Shown here: positions 30,869-38,999 of the stretch, one piece after another | How the letters are laid out: each line of letters begins with the position of its first letter | Numbering within the stretch: position 1 is the stretch's first letter | From: Micromonospora sp. AMSO31t | GTDB lineage: Bacteria; Actinomycetota; Actinomycetes; Mycobacteriales; Micromonosporaceae | DNA: 39,261 nt | NCBI RefSeq assembly: GCF_008868175.1 | Contig: NZ_WBKT01000044.1 | Coordinates: forward strand, 1-39,261 | Direction: 5' to 3' | Notes under the pieces: generated by a model | Seen by the model: the letters and a program-made list of their open reading frames with translations, nothing else | The model's database searches: none | What the model was told of the DNA's origin: nothing | Program-made: the position numbers and the translations under genes

Positions 30869-32374
30869 CCTGGTGACCACTCCCACCAGGGCGTCGACCG
30901 GGCCGGAGGCGTAGGACAGGACCAGGGCCGGGGCCAGGCCCACGGCGAGGGCGAGCAGCACCAGCGGCGCCCAGGCGGTCAGCTCCGCCGCGGCCAGGCC
31001 CGGCGCGAGCGGGGCCACCGCCGGGCTGGGTCGCCCGTGGGTGACCCGGCGCAGCAACCGGAGGAGGTACGCGGCGGTCAGCGCCCCGCCCAGCGCGGCC
31101 AGCACGGCCAGGGTGGTCCACAGCCCGCCGCCCCGCCGGACGGCGGCCACCACGGCGAACGCCTCGCCCCAGAAGCCGGCCAGGCCCGGCAGCCCGAGCG
31201 AGGCGACCGCCGCGAAGCCGAGTAGGCCGGCCAGCCGGGGCGCGGTCTCCCGCAGCCCGGACAGCTCGGCGAGCGACCCCGTGTGCGCACGGTCCTTGAT
31301 GGCCCCGGCCAGGAAGAACAGCAGCCCGGTGATGACACCGTGGGCGATGTTGCCGATCAGCGCGGCCTGGAGGCCGGTGGCGGTGAGCGTGGCGACCCCG
31401 AGCAGCACGAAGCCCATGTGCCCCACGCTGGAGTACGCGATCAGCCGCTTCAGCTCGTCCTGGGCGAGGCAGACCAGCCCGCCGACCAGGATCGCCGCGA
31501 CGGCGAGCACCCCGAGCACCGGCGCGGCCCACCGGGCGCCCTCGGGGGCCACCCCGACCGCCACCCGGATCAGCCCGTACGTGCCCATCTTGAGCAGCAC
31601 GCCGGCCAGGATCACGCTGCCCACCGTGGGGGCCTGGGTGTGCGCGTCGGGCAGCCAGGAGTGCAGCGGCCAGAGCGGGCTCTTCACCGCGAAGGCCAGC
31701 GCCAGCAGGGTGAACGCGGCGAACTGGGTGCCCCGGGACAGCCCGGCGCCGCCGGTCAGCGTCACCAGGTCGGCGGTGCCCGCGGCGGCGACCACCACGT
31801 AGACGCCGACCAGCAGCAGCACCGAGCCGAACAGGGTGTAGAGGGCGAACTTGCGGGCCGCCCGGCGCCGGTCCTCGCCGCCCCAGCCGGCGATGATCGC
31901 GTACATGGGCAGCAGGACGACCTCGAAGAACAGGAAGAACAGCACCAGGTCGAGGGCGAGGAAGGTGCCGAGGATGCCCACCTCGACCACCAGCAGCAGC
32001 GCCACGAGGACCCGCCCGCTGCCGCCGCCGGAGGGCACCCGCCAGAGCGTGTAGCCGCAGCAGAGCAGGGTGAGCAGCGCGGTGAGCACCACCAGCGGCC
32101 AGGAGATGCCGTCCACCCCGAGGTGGAAACGCAGGTCGAGGCCGGGCACCCAGGACACGTCCACCTGGTGCCAGGCCTGCACGGCCGGCCGCGGGCCGTA
32201 GCCGAACCAGCCGTGGTCGCCGCCGACCAGCGGCAGGGTGGCGAGCAGGGTCAGTGCGGCGGCGGCCGTGCCGACCAGCCGGCCGGCCCGGTCGCCGGGG
32301 ACGGCGGCGGCCGCGACCGCGCCCAGCGCGGGGACCGCGAGGACCGCGACCAGCAGGAACTGCCCGAACGTCAT
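30866..32374 (-). CDS. nuoM: NADH-quinone oxidoreductase subunit M
   Basis: This 502-residue antiporter-like complex I subunit has about 14 helices. Glu151 lies in FFEVVLLPMY and Lys231 in AVKSPLWPLHSWLPDAH, the key proton-pathway residues. The ATG at 32374 overlaps the nuoL stop by 4 nt (ATGA); the further open frame upstream is the wrong frame of nuoL. The stop codon lies inside the repeat-like element at 30815-30868. Confidence 0.95.
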   Translation of the reverse strand: MTFGQFLLVAVLAVPALGAVAAAAVPGDRAGRLVGTAAAALTLLATLPLVGGDHGWFGYGPRPAVQAWHQVDVSWVPGLDLRFHLGVDGISWPLVVLTALLTLLCCGYTLWRVPSGGGSGRVLVALLLVVEVGILGTFLALDLVLFFLFFEVVLLPMYAIIAGWGGEDRRRAARKFALYTLFGSVLLLVGVYVVVAAAGTADLVTLTGGAGLSRGTQFAAFTLLALAFAVKSPLWPLHSWLPDAHTQAPTVGSVILAGVLLKMGTYGLIRVAVGVAPEGARWAAPVLGVLAVAAILVGGLVCLAQDELKRLIAYSSVGHMGFVLLGVATLTATGLQAALIGNIAHGVITGLLFFLAGAIKDRAHTGSLAELSGLRETAPRLAGLLGFAAVASLGLPGLAGFWGEAFAVVAAVRRGGGLWTTLAVLAALGGALTAAYLLRLLRRVTHGRPSPAVAPLAPGLAAAELTAWAPLVLLALAVGLAPALVLSYASGPVDALVGVVTR

Positions 32375-34296
32375 GAGGTCACTCCGATCAGGGCGACCGC
32401 GAGGCCGATCAGCAGCGCGCCGGCCAGCACCCCGGCCGCCGCGCGGGGCAGCGCGGCCCGGTGCAGCGCGGCCAGCCCGCCGCCCAGCTCGACCGCGGCC
32501 CGGCCACTGCCCTCCACGAGGCCGTCGACCCCCAGCTCGTCCCCGGTCCGCACGACCCGGGCCAGGGCGGTGGCCGGGCGTACGACGAGGGCGTGCTGGA
32601 CGTCGTCGAGCCGGAACGCCCGCGCGAAGAGCGGCCGCAGCGGACCCAGGAAGCGCGCCGGGTCGGCGGCCGGGTCGCGGCGCCAGCCGGCCCAGGCGAT
32701 GCCCGCGCCGAGCAGCAGCAGGAGGAACGGCAGGACCAGGTTCGGCGCGAGATGGACCAGCTCGACGGCCTCGCCGGAGGCGTCGGCCGGCACCCGCAGC
32801 CGGTCGACGAACCAGGGCGCGAAGGCGGCCAGGCCGAGCAGCGCGGCGGGCACCGCGAGCAGCAGCACCGGCCAGCGCAGCACGGCCGGCGGATCGTGCG
32901 GGTGCGCCAGCGGGACCCGGGTCGTGCCGAAGAAGGTCCGCAGCAGCAGGCGGGTCGCGTACCAGGCGGTGACCGCGACGCCGAGCAGCCCGGCCAGCCA
33001 GACCAGCCAGCCCACCCAGGCCGGGGCCGGGCCGGCGCCGTCCAGCGCGGCGGCCTGGGCGGCGGCGAGCACCCCGTCCTTGCTCCAGAAGCCGGACAGG
33101 GGCGGCACCCCGGCCAGCGCGCCGAGGCCGATGAGCATGCACCAGAAGGTCACCGGCATGGCGGCGCGCAGGCCGCCCATCCGCGACATGAGCGTGGTGC
33201 CGACGGCGTGGATCACCACGCCGGCCGCGAGGAACAGCAGCGCCTTGAACGCGGCGTGGGTGAGCAGGTGGAACAGGGCCGCCGCGGGAGCGCCGACGGC
33301 GAGCGCGCCGGTCATGTAGCCGATCTGGGAGACCGTCGACCAGGCCAGCACCCGCTTGATGTCGTCCTGGGCGGTGGCCGCGAACGCGCCGAGCAGCAGG
33401 GTGACCGCCGCCATCACCCCGAGCACGGCGAGCGCGGCCGGGGCCTGCGCGAACAACGGGAAGAGGCGGGCCACCGCGTAGACCCCGGCGGCGACCATCG
33501 TGGCCGCGTGGATCAAGGCGGAGATCGGCGTGGGGCCGGCCATGGCGTCCGGGAGCCAGGTGTGCAGTGGGAACTGCGCGCTCTTGCCGGCGACCCCGGC
33601 GAGCAGCAGCAGGCAGGCCGCCGTGAGCGTGCCGGCGGAGTAGTCGTGGGCCAGCACGTCGGCGATCCGGAAGCTGCCCGCGCCGACCCCGAGCAGCGCG
33701 ATGCCGAGCAGGAAGCCGACGTCACCCACGCGGGTGACCAGGAACGCCTTCACGGCCGCGGCCGGCGCCTCGGGCAGCCGCCGGTCGTGGGCGATGAGCA
33801 GGTAGGAGCAGATGCCCATCACCTCCCAGCCGACCAGGAGCAGGATCAGGTCGCCGGAGACCACCACGGTCAGCATCGCGGCGGTGAACAGGCTGATCTG
33901 GGCGGCGTAGGGCGGGTAGCGGTGGTCCACCTCGACGTCGTCGTGCGGGCCGCGCCGCAGGTAGCCGATCGAGTAGACCTGCACGGCCAGGGCCACCGCG
34001 GCCACCGCCACGGCGACCAGCACGGCCACCCCGTCCAGCCGCCAGCCCAGGGTGATTCGCAGCCCGCCCAGGTCGACCCACTCGGTGGCCGCCTCGACCG
34101 GCCCGTCCACCCGGAACAGCAGCGCCACCGCCGCCACCAGCGCGAGCGCCGCGCCGGCCACGCCGAGCGCGATCGCCGCCCGCCGGGCCGGGCCCTCCCC
34201 GGTGGCCGCTCCGCGCGGCGAGGGCGGCAGCAGCAGCCCCAGCAGGCCGGCGACCAGGGGTACGCCGGGCAGCGCCACCGCCAACAGTCCGGTCAC
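32371..34296 (-). CDS. nuoL: NADH-quinone oxidoreductase subunit L
   Basis: This 641-residue distal antiporter-like subunit has 14-16 helices and the long lateral helix expected near its C-terminus. Glu158 in GWEVMGICSYLLI and Lys238 in AGKSAQFPLHTWLPDAM are present. It starts at a GTG (34296) overlapping the nuoK stop by 4 nt, and overlaps nuoM by 4 nt at its end. Confidence 0.95.
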   Translation of the reverse strand: MTGLLAVALPGVPLVAGLLGLLLPPSPRGAATGEGPARRAAIALGVAGAALALVAAVALLFRVDGPVEAATEWVDLGGLRITLGWRLDGVAVLVAVAVAAVALAVQVYSIGYLRRGPHDDVEVDHRYPPYAAQISLFTAAMLTVVVSGDLILLLVGWEVMGICSYLLIAHDRRLPEAPAAAVKAFLVTRVGDVGFLLGIALLGVGAGSFRIADVLAHDYSAGTLTAACLLLLAGVAGKSAQFPLHTWLPDAMAGPTPISALIHAATMVAAGVYAVARLFPLFAQAPAALAVLGVMAAVTLLLGAFAATAQDDIKRVLAWSTVSQIGYMTGALAVGAPAAALFHLLTHAAFKALLFLAAGVVIHAVGTTLMSRMGGLRAAMPVTFWCMLIGLGALAGVPPLSGFWSKDGVLAAAQAAALDGAGPAPAWVGWLVWLAGLLGVAVTAWYATRLLLRTFFGTTRVPLAHPHDPPAVLRWPVLLLAVPAALLGLAAFAPWFVDRLRVPADASGEAVELVHLAPNLVLPFLLLLLGAGIAWAGWRRDPAADPARFLGPLRPLFARAFRLDDVQHALVVRPATALARVVRTGDELGVDGLVEGSGRAAVELGGGLAALHRAALPRAAAGVLAGALLIGLAVALIGVTS

Positions 34297-34640
34297 GTCG
34301 CCCCCTCGCCCCGGTCGGCGGCGACCCCGACGGGCGCCTCGGTCAGCGGCACGTCGTCCACCGTGACGCTGGCCCGCAGCCGGTAGAGCTGGAGCACGAT
34401 GGCCAGCCCCACGCCGATCTCGGCGGCGGCCAGCACGATCACGAAGAGCGCGAAGACCTGGCCGGAGTGCGGCAGGGCGGCGCGGACCGTGGTGTCGGCG
34501 GTGACCAGGATCAGGTTGACCGCGTTGAGCATCAGCTCGACGGCCATCAGCACGAGAACGGCGTTGCGGCGGCGCAGCACGCCGTAGACGCCGAGCCCGA
34601 ACAGCAGCGCGGCGGTGACGTACGGGATGACCGGTCTCAC
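34293..34640 (-). CDS. nuoK: NADH-quinone oxidoreductase subunit K
   Basis: This 115-residue complex I subunit has three membrane helices, with the conserved Glu residues in LVLMAVELMLNAVNL and VLAAAEIGVGLAI. It carries a polar C-terminal tail of about 20 residues beyond the usual length. The GTG start at 34640 overlaps the nuoJ stop by 4 nt. Confidence 0.95.
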   Translation of the reverse strand: MRPVIPYVTAALLFGLGVYGVLRRRNAVLVLMAVELMLNAVNLILVTADTTVRAALPHSGQVFALFVIVLAAAEIGVGLAIVLQLYRLRASVTVDDVPLTEAPVGVAADRGEGAT

Positions 34641-35209
34641 GCGCGCCCGCCCTCGTCGGCGGCGACGACCGGCCGGGCCGGCTCGACCGCCCCGGCGGCC
34701 GCCTTGGCGGCGGGGCGGCCGATGTCGGGGCGGGAGAGCACGATCGCGCCGACCAGGGCGGCGAGCAGCAGCACCGACAGCACCTCGAAGGGCAGCACCC
34801 AGGAGCGGAACACCTGCTCGCCGAGGCGCTCGGCGGTGCCCGCGGCGGGCAGCTCCACCCGGGACCAGCGGAACGCGTCGACCAGCAGCACGGCCAGGCC
34901 CAGGCCGCTGCCGGCGCCGATCAGCGCGGCCGGCCAGCCGGGCCGGTCGAGGTCGTCGGAGGGGCCGATCGGCGCCCGGGTCAGCATCACCGCGAACAGC
35001 AGGAGCACCACCACCGCGCCGACGTAGATGAGCACCTGCACCCAGGCCACCAGCTCGGCGCTCAGCACCAGGTAGTCGCCGGCCAGCGCGCCCAGGCAGA
35101 CCACCAGCCAGAGCCCGGCCCGGACCAGGTGGCGGGTGCCCACCACCAGGGCGCCCGCGCCGACCGCCACCGCGCCGAGGGCGAGCAGCAGCACGTCCGC
35201 ACCCGTCAT
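34637..35209 (-). CDS. nuoJ: NADH-quinone oxidoreductase subunit J
   Basis: This 190-residue subunit has five helices. The third contains the conserved [21 protein letters not shown] segment, whose pi-bulge couples to quinone chemistry. The C-terminus adds a Pro/Ala-rich tail. The ATG at 35209 overlaps the nuoI stop by 4 nt; the longer open frame upstream is an out-of-frame reading of nuoI. Confidence 0.95.
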   Translation of the reverse strand: MTGADVLLLALGAVAVGAGALVVGTRHLVRAGLWLVVCLGALAGDYLVLSAELVAWVQVLIYVGAVVVLLLFAVMLTRAPIGPSDDLDRPGWPAALIGAGSGLGLAVLLVDAFRWSRVELPAAGTAERLGEQVFRSWVLPFEVLSVLLLAALVGAIVLSRPDIGRPAAKAAAGAVEPARPVVAADEGGRA

Positions 35210-35790
35210 GACGGCGCTCCCCCGCCCTGCTCGGCGCCCGGTTCCGGGCGGGCCGGAGCCGGACGCGCGGCGGGGGCCGCGGCCTTGCGGGCGGCGGTGG
35301 TCTCCTCCTTCGAGGGGTCGCCGTGCGGGTCGTGGGCCGGCGGCGGCGGGACGGTGACCATCCACTCGCCGAGATGGTCCTTGTCGTGCAGCAGGTCCTT
35401 GATGTCGTACTCGGCGTACTCGAACTCGGGCGACCAGTAGAGCGCGTCGAACGGGCAGACCTCGATGCAGATGCCGCAGTACATGCAGAGCGAGAAGTCG
35501 ATGTCGAACTTGTCGAGCACGTTGCGCTGCCGGGGGCGGGCGGCGCCGGGGACCGCCACCTCCTCCTTGTGGGAGTCGATGTAGATGCACCAGTCCGGGC
35601 ACTCGCGGGCGCACAGCATGCAGACCGTGCAGTTCTCCTCCAGCAGCGCGATCACGCCGCGGGAGCGGGGCGGCAGCTCGGGGACGACGTCCGGGTACTG
35701 CTGGGTGGTCGAGCGGCGGGTCATGGTCTTCAGCGTGACCGCCAGGCCCTTCACCAACCCCTCGCCGGGCACGCCGCTGCGCTCACTCAT
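35206..35790 (-). CDS. nuoI: NADH-quinone oxidoreductase subunit I (two 4Fe-4S clusters)
   Basis: This is the electron-carrying TYKY subunit, with two complete 4Fe-4S motifs: [12 protein letters not shown] and [12 protein letters not shown] (first Cys near 54 and 102 in this numbering). The last ~50 residues are a disordered Pro/Ala-rich tail. The chosen ATG at 35790 has AGGA 8 nt upstream; the ATG at 35799 is also possible. It is cut off from nuoH by the three-gene insert and must rely on a promoter in the 95-105 bp upstream, where I see no good -10 on this strand. Confidence 0.93.
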   Translation of the reverse strand: MSERSGVPGEGLVKGLAVTLKTMTRRSTTQQYPDVVPELPPRSRGVIALLEENCTVCMLCARECPDWCIYIDSHKEEVAVPGAARPRQRNVLDKFDIDFSLCMYCGICIEVCPFDALYWSPEFEYAEYDIKDLLHDKDHLGEWMVTVPPPPAHDPHGDPSKEETTAARKAAAPAARPAPARPEPGAEQGGGAPS

Positions 35791-35894
35791 GCCGCCCATC
35801 CTGCCCTGTGCCCCCGCAGCGCGCGACCACCACCCGGACTGTTGGCGGCGGTATCGTGAGCGCGGGGAGAACGGCGCACCGGAAAGGACCGGTC

Positions 35895-36470
35895 ATGACC
35901 GCCGCGCTGCAGAGCGACTATCCGCCCGAGGGCGGGTGGACGACCGACGACCTGGACGCGCTGCCCGAGGACGGCCACCGCCGCGAACTGCTCGATGGAG
36001 TGCTGCTCATGTCCCCCTCCCCCACCCGGATGCACCAGACCATCGCCGGTCTTCTCATGGCGGCGCTCAACGAGGACTGCCCGGACGGCTACGACGTGAC
36101 CCAGGGAGTGGAGGTGCGGTTCAACCGCACCCGCTCCTTCATCCCGGACGTGCTCGTGACCACGTCGGTGGCCGCGGCGCGCGAGCCGTCGAAGTACGAA
36201 CCTCACGAGGTCGTGCTGGCCGTCGAAATCGTCTCGTCGAGCACCCGCTCCATCGACCGGGTGCTGAAGCCGACGCTCTACGCGCAGGCCGAGATCCCCT
36301 ATTACTGGCGACTGGAGCTGGAGGACGACGGGCTGGTCGTCTACACCTACAAGATCGATCCGGTGCACGAGGCCTACACCGAGACGGGCCGGTGGACGAA
36401 GTTCGTGGACACCGGCGAGCCCTTCCCGGTGAACCTGCCGATCAGCCGGATCACTCCCCGCCGCGTGTGA
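35895..36470 (+). CDS. Uma2-family putative PD-(D/E)XK nuclease
   Basis: This 191-residue protein has the Uma2 layout. An N-terminal region (GHRRELLDGVLLMSPSP) leads to the nuclease-fold residues Asp85 in FIPDVLV, Glu111 in LAVEIVSSST and Lys125 in DRVLKPTLYA, followed by the family hallmark YAQAEIPYYW. Uma2 proteins are expanded in actinobacteria and cyanobacteria, and their role is unsettled. The ATG has AAAGGA 8 nt upstream, and a TATCGT -10-like box lies at 35852-35857. Its 3' end overlaps the convergent SnoaL-like gene by 20 bp. It is one of three genes splitting the nuo cluster. Confidence 0.88.
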   Translation: MTAALQSDYPPEGGWTTDDLDALPEDGHRRELLDGVLLMSPSPTRMHQTIAGLLMAALNEDCPDGYDVTQGVEVRFNRTRSFIPDVLVTTSVAAAREPSKYEPHEVVLAVEIVSSSTRSIDRVLKPTLYAQAEIPYYWRLELEDDGLVVYTYKIDPVHEAYTETGRWTKFVDTGEPFPVNLPISRITPRRV

Positions 36471-36873
36471 GCGGCGGGAGCATCTCGACGCCGAGTTGCT
36501 GGAGGACCTGGAACAGCTCGTTGACGCTCCACACGTCGATGATCCGGCCGGTCTCGTCGAAGCGGAGGAAGCTCGCCCCCGAGTAGCTGACCACCCGCCC
36601 GGTGGGCGGCACCGGCCCGAACTGCCCGGCCTGGGTGCCGGCGGCGCGCCAGTGCACGGCCACCCGGTTGCCGGTGGCCACCACCTCGACGACCTTGTAG
36701 CGCAGGTCCGGGAAGGACGCCCGCCGGTCGCGGTGCCAGGCCAGGGTGGCCTCCGGGCCGGTCCCGCCCAGCCCCGGGCAGTCGTCGGCGATCAGGTCGT
36801 ACGCGCTCTCCTCACGACCGGCGTTCCACACGTCGGCAATGAAGCGCCGGGCCGCCGCCTCCACATCCGTCAC
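36451..36873 (-). CDS. SnoaL-like polyketide cyclase/ester cyclase-family protein
   Basis: This 140-residue cone-shaped alpha+beta-barrel protein of the NTF2-like superfamily includes the segments FIADVWNAG, FPDLRYKVVEVVATGNRVAVHW and FLRFDETGRIIDVWSVNEL. Family members include polyketide cyclases and many proteins without known activity. The start is a GTG at 36873 with a TAGGCT hexamer exactly 6 nt upstream and no ribosome binding site, so it is probably leaderless. Confidence 0.82.
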   Translation of the reverse strand: MTDVEAAARRFIADVWNAGREESAYDLIADDCPGLGGTGPEATLAWHRDRRASFPDLRYKVVEVVATGNRVAVHWRAAGTQAGQFGPVPPTGRVVSYSGASFLRFDETGRIIDVWSVNELFQVLQQLGVEMLPPLTRGGE

Positions 36874-36879
36874 CGCGGC

Positions 36880-36885
36880 AGCCTA
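36880..36885 (-). promoter_or_regulatory. SnoaL-like gene -10 box (leaderless start)
   Basis: TAGGCT on the minus strand ends 6 nt before the GTG start codon. The -35 region is weak. Confidence 0.5.
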
Positions 36886-36968
36886 GCCCCGGTCGTACCG
36901 ACTCGGCCTGCCGGAAGCCGGCGGAGCGACCATGATGAGACCGGAACGCGACATCCTCGGGAGGCGGC

Positions 36969-38024
36969 GTGGGCGGCAACGGTGACGAGATCCTCGACCG
37001 GACCGGCGGCAAGTACGTCGAGCCGGGCGGCGAGTTCACCCGGGACCAGCGGTACATCGCCACCCGGATCACCGCGGACGGGTCGAGCGGCTGGCCGGTG
37101 GAGCCGGGCCGTTACCGGCTGGCCGTCAGCCGGGCCTGCCCGTGGGCGAACCGGCTGATCATCGTCCGGCGGCTGCTCGGGCTGGAGGACGCCATCTCGA
37201 TGGCGGTGGCCGGGCCCACCCACGACAAGCGCAGCTGGACCTTCGACCTCGACCCGGGCGGCCGGGACCCGGTGCTCGGCATCGAGCGGCTGGCCGACGC
37301 CTACTTCGCGCGCTTCCCCGGCTACGAGCGGGGCATCACGGTGCCGGCCCTGGTGGACGTGCCGACCGGGCAGGTGGTCACCAACGACTACGCGCAGATG
37401 AGCCTGGACCTGTCGACGGAGTGGACCGCCCACCACCGGCCGGGCGCGCCGGAGCTCTACCCGGAGCGGCTGCGCGGCGAGATCGACGAGGTCAACGCGG
37501 TGGTCTTCGCGGACGTGAACAACGGCGTCTACCGGTGCGGTTTCGCCGGCAGCCAGGGGGCGTACGAGAAGGCGTACCACCGGCTCTTCGACCGGCTGGA
37601 CTGGCTGACCGAGCGGCTGGCCGGGCAGCGCTACCTGGTCGGCGACACGATCACCGAGGCGGACGTCCGGCTGTTCACCACCCTTGTCCGCTTCGACCCG
37701 GTCTACCACGGTCACTTCAAGTGCAACCGGCAGAAGCTGACCGAGATGCCGGTGCTCTGGGCGTACGCGCGGGACCTGTTCCAGACGCCGGGCTTCGGCG
37801 ACACCGTCGACTTCGACCACATCAAGCGGCACTACTACGAGGTGCACCGGGACATCAACCCGACCGGGGTGGTGCCGCTCGGCCCGGACCTGGCGAACTG
37901 GCTCACCCCGCACGGGCGGGAGCAGCTCGGCGGCCGCCCGTTCGGCGACGGCACGCCGCCGCTGCCCGCGCCGCCCGACGAGCGGGTCGACCCGGACCAC
38001 ACCCCGCTGCGCGACGCGGCCTGA
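36969..38024 (+). CDS. Xi-class glutathione transferase-like protein (hydroquinone reductase family)
   Basis: This 351-residue protein has an N-terminal thioredoxin-like domain with the catalytic motif ACPWANR (Cys57), then TVPALVD. The C-terminal helical GST domain contains YLVGDTITEADVRLFTTLVRFD. This is the Xi-class (YqjG/ECM4) pattern, whose members reduce glutathionyl-hydroquinones. Actinobacteria use mycothiol rather than glutathione, so the thiol partner here may differ. The start is a GTG with GGGAGG 5 nt upstream. It converges on nuoH, with 12 bp between the stop codons. Confidence 0.88.
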   Translation: MGGNGDEILDRTGGKYVEPGGEFTRDQRYIATRITADGSSGWPVEPGRYRLAVSRACPWANRLIIVRRLLGLEDAISMAVAGPTHDKRSWTFDLDPGGRDPVLGIERLADAYFARFPGYERGITVPALVDVPTGQVVTNDYAQMSLDLSTEWTAHHRPGAPELYPERLRGEIDEVNAVVFADVNNGVYRCGFAGSQGAYEKAYHRLFDRLDWLTERLAGQRYLVGDTITEADVRLFTTLVRFDPVYHGHFKCNRQKLTEMPVLWAYARDLFQTPGFGDTVDFDHIKRHYYEVHRDINPTGVVPLGPDLANWLTPHGREQLGGRPFGDGTPPLPAPPDERVDPDHTPLRDAA

Positions 38025-38036
38025 ACCCGCCCGTCC

Positions 38037-38999
38037 TCACAGGGCCAGGCGGACGGCGGCGGTCAGCACGAGCTGGGCCAGGGCCAGCGGGACGAGCACC
38101 AGCCAGCACAGGCGCTGGAGCTGGTCCTCGCGCAGCCGCGGGTAGCTCACCCGGAGCCAGATGATCACGAACGCGACGGCGAACACCTTGAGCAGCGTCC
38201 AGAGCCAGCCGAGCTGGGCGTCGGCGAACGGGCCCTGCCAGCCGCCGAGGAAGAGCACCGTGGTCAGCGCGGCGATCACCACGATGCCCACGTACTCGGC
38301 GAGCAGGAAGAACGCGAAGCGCAGGCCGGTGTATTCGGTCATGAAGCCGAAGACCAGCTCGGAGTCGGCCACCGGCATGTCGAACGGGGGCCGGCGGATC
38401 TCGGCCAGCCCCGCCACGAAGAAGATCACCATGGCCGGCGCCTGCCAGAGCAGCCACCAGGGGCGCCACGCCTCCACGATGCCGGGCAGGCTGAGCGTGC
38501 CGGCCGCCATGGCCACCGAGGCGGCGGCCAGCACCAGCGGCAGCTCGTAGCCGAGCAGCTGGGCCGCCCCGCGCAGGCCGCCGAGGAGGCTGTACTTGTT
38601 GGCCGACGCCCAGGCCGACATGAGCACGGCGAGCACCCCGATGCCCACCACGGCCAGCACGAAGAACAGGCCGATGTCCAGCGGCTGCCCGACCAGGTCA
38701 CCCGGACCGAGCGGGATGACCAGCAGGGCGAGGAGGTAGGGCACCAGGGACACGGCGGGGGCCAGCCGGAACACCGGCCGGTCCGCCTCGCGCGGGGTGA
38801 CGTCCTCCTTCTGCACGAACTTGATGCCGTCGGCGACGAGCTGCGCCCAGCCGTGGAAGCCGCCCGCGTACATCGGGCCGAGCCGGCCCTGCATGTGGGC
38901 CATCACCTTGTGCTCGGCCTGGCCCACGATCAGCGGCAGGGTGAGGAACGCGACCAGCACGCCCACCACCCGGAGGACCAGCTCCAACCAGTCCGGCAT
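38037..38999 (-). CDS. nuoH: NADH-quinone oxidoreductase subunit H
   Basis: This 320-residue subunit bridges the membrane and peripheral arms and forms the quinone chamber. It has about 8 helices and the conserved segments GQAEHKVMAHMQGRLGP, ADGIKFVQKEDVTPREADRP and GLAEIRRPPFDMPVADSELV. The usual ERK/ERR segment of NuoH reads AEHK, consistent with the divergent nuoH of secondary clusters. The ATG shares one base with the stop of the upstream gene (TGATG). Confidence 0.94.
   Translation of the reverse strand: MPDWLELVLRVVGVLVAFLTLPLIVGQAEHKVMAHMQGRLGPMYAGGFHGWAQLVADGIKFVQKEDVTPREADRPVFRLAPAVSLVPYLLALLVIPLGPGDLVGQPLDIGLFFVLAVVGIGVLAVLMSAWASANKYSLLGGLRGAAQLLGYELPLVLAAASVAMAAGTLSLPGIVEAWRPWWLLWQAPAMVIFFVAGLAEIRRPPFDMPVADSELVFGFMTEYTGLRFAFFLLAEYVGIVVIAALTTVLFLGGWQGPFADAQLGWLWTLLKVFAVAFVIIWLRVSYPRLREDQLQRLCWLVLVPLALAQLVLTAAVRLAL

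Noticed and set aside
31283..34386. Long plus-strand frames opposite nuoM and nuoL
   Set aside because: The products are Gln/Gly/Arg/His-rich with no membrane or domain features, while the minus-strand Nuo proteins have all expected motifs.
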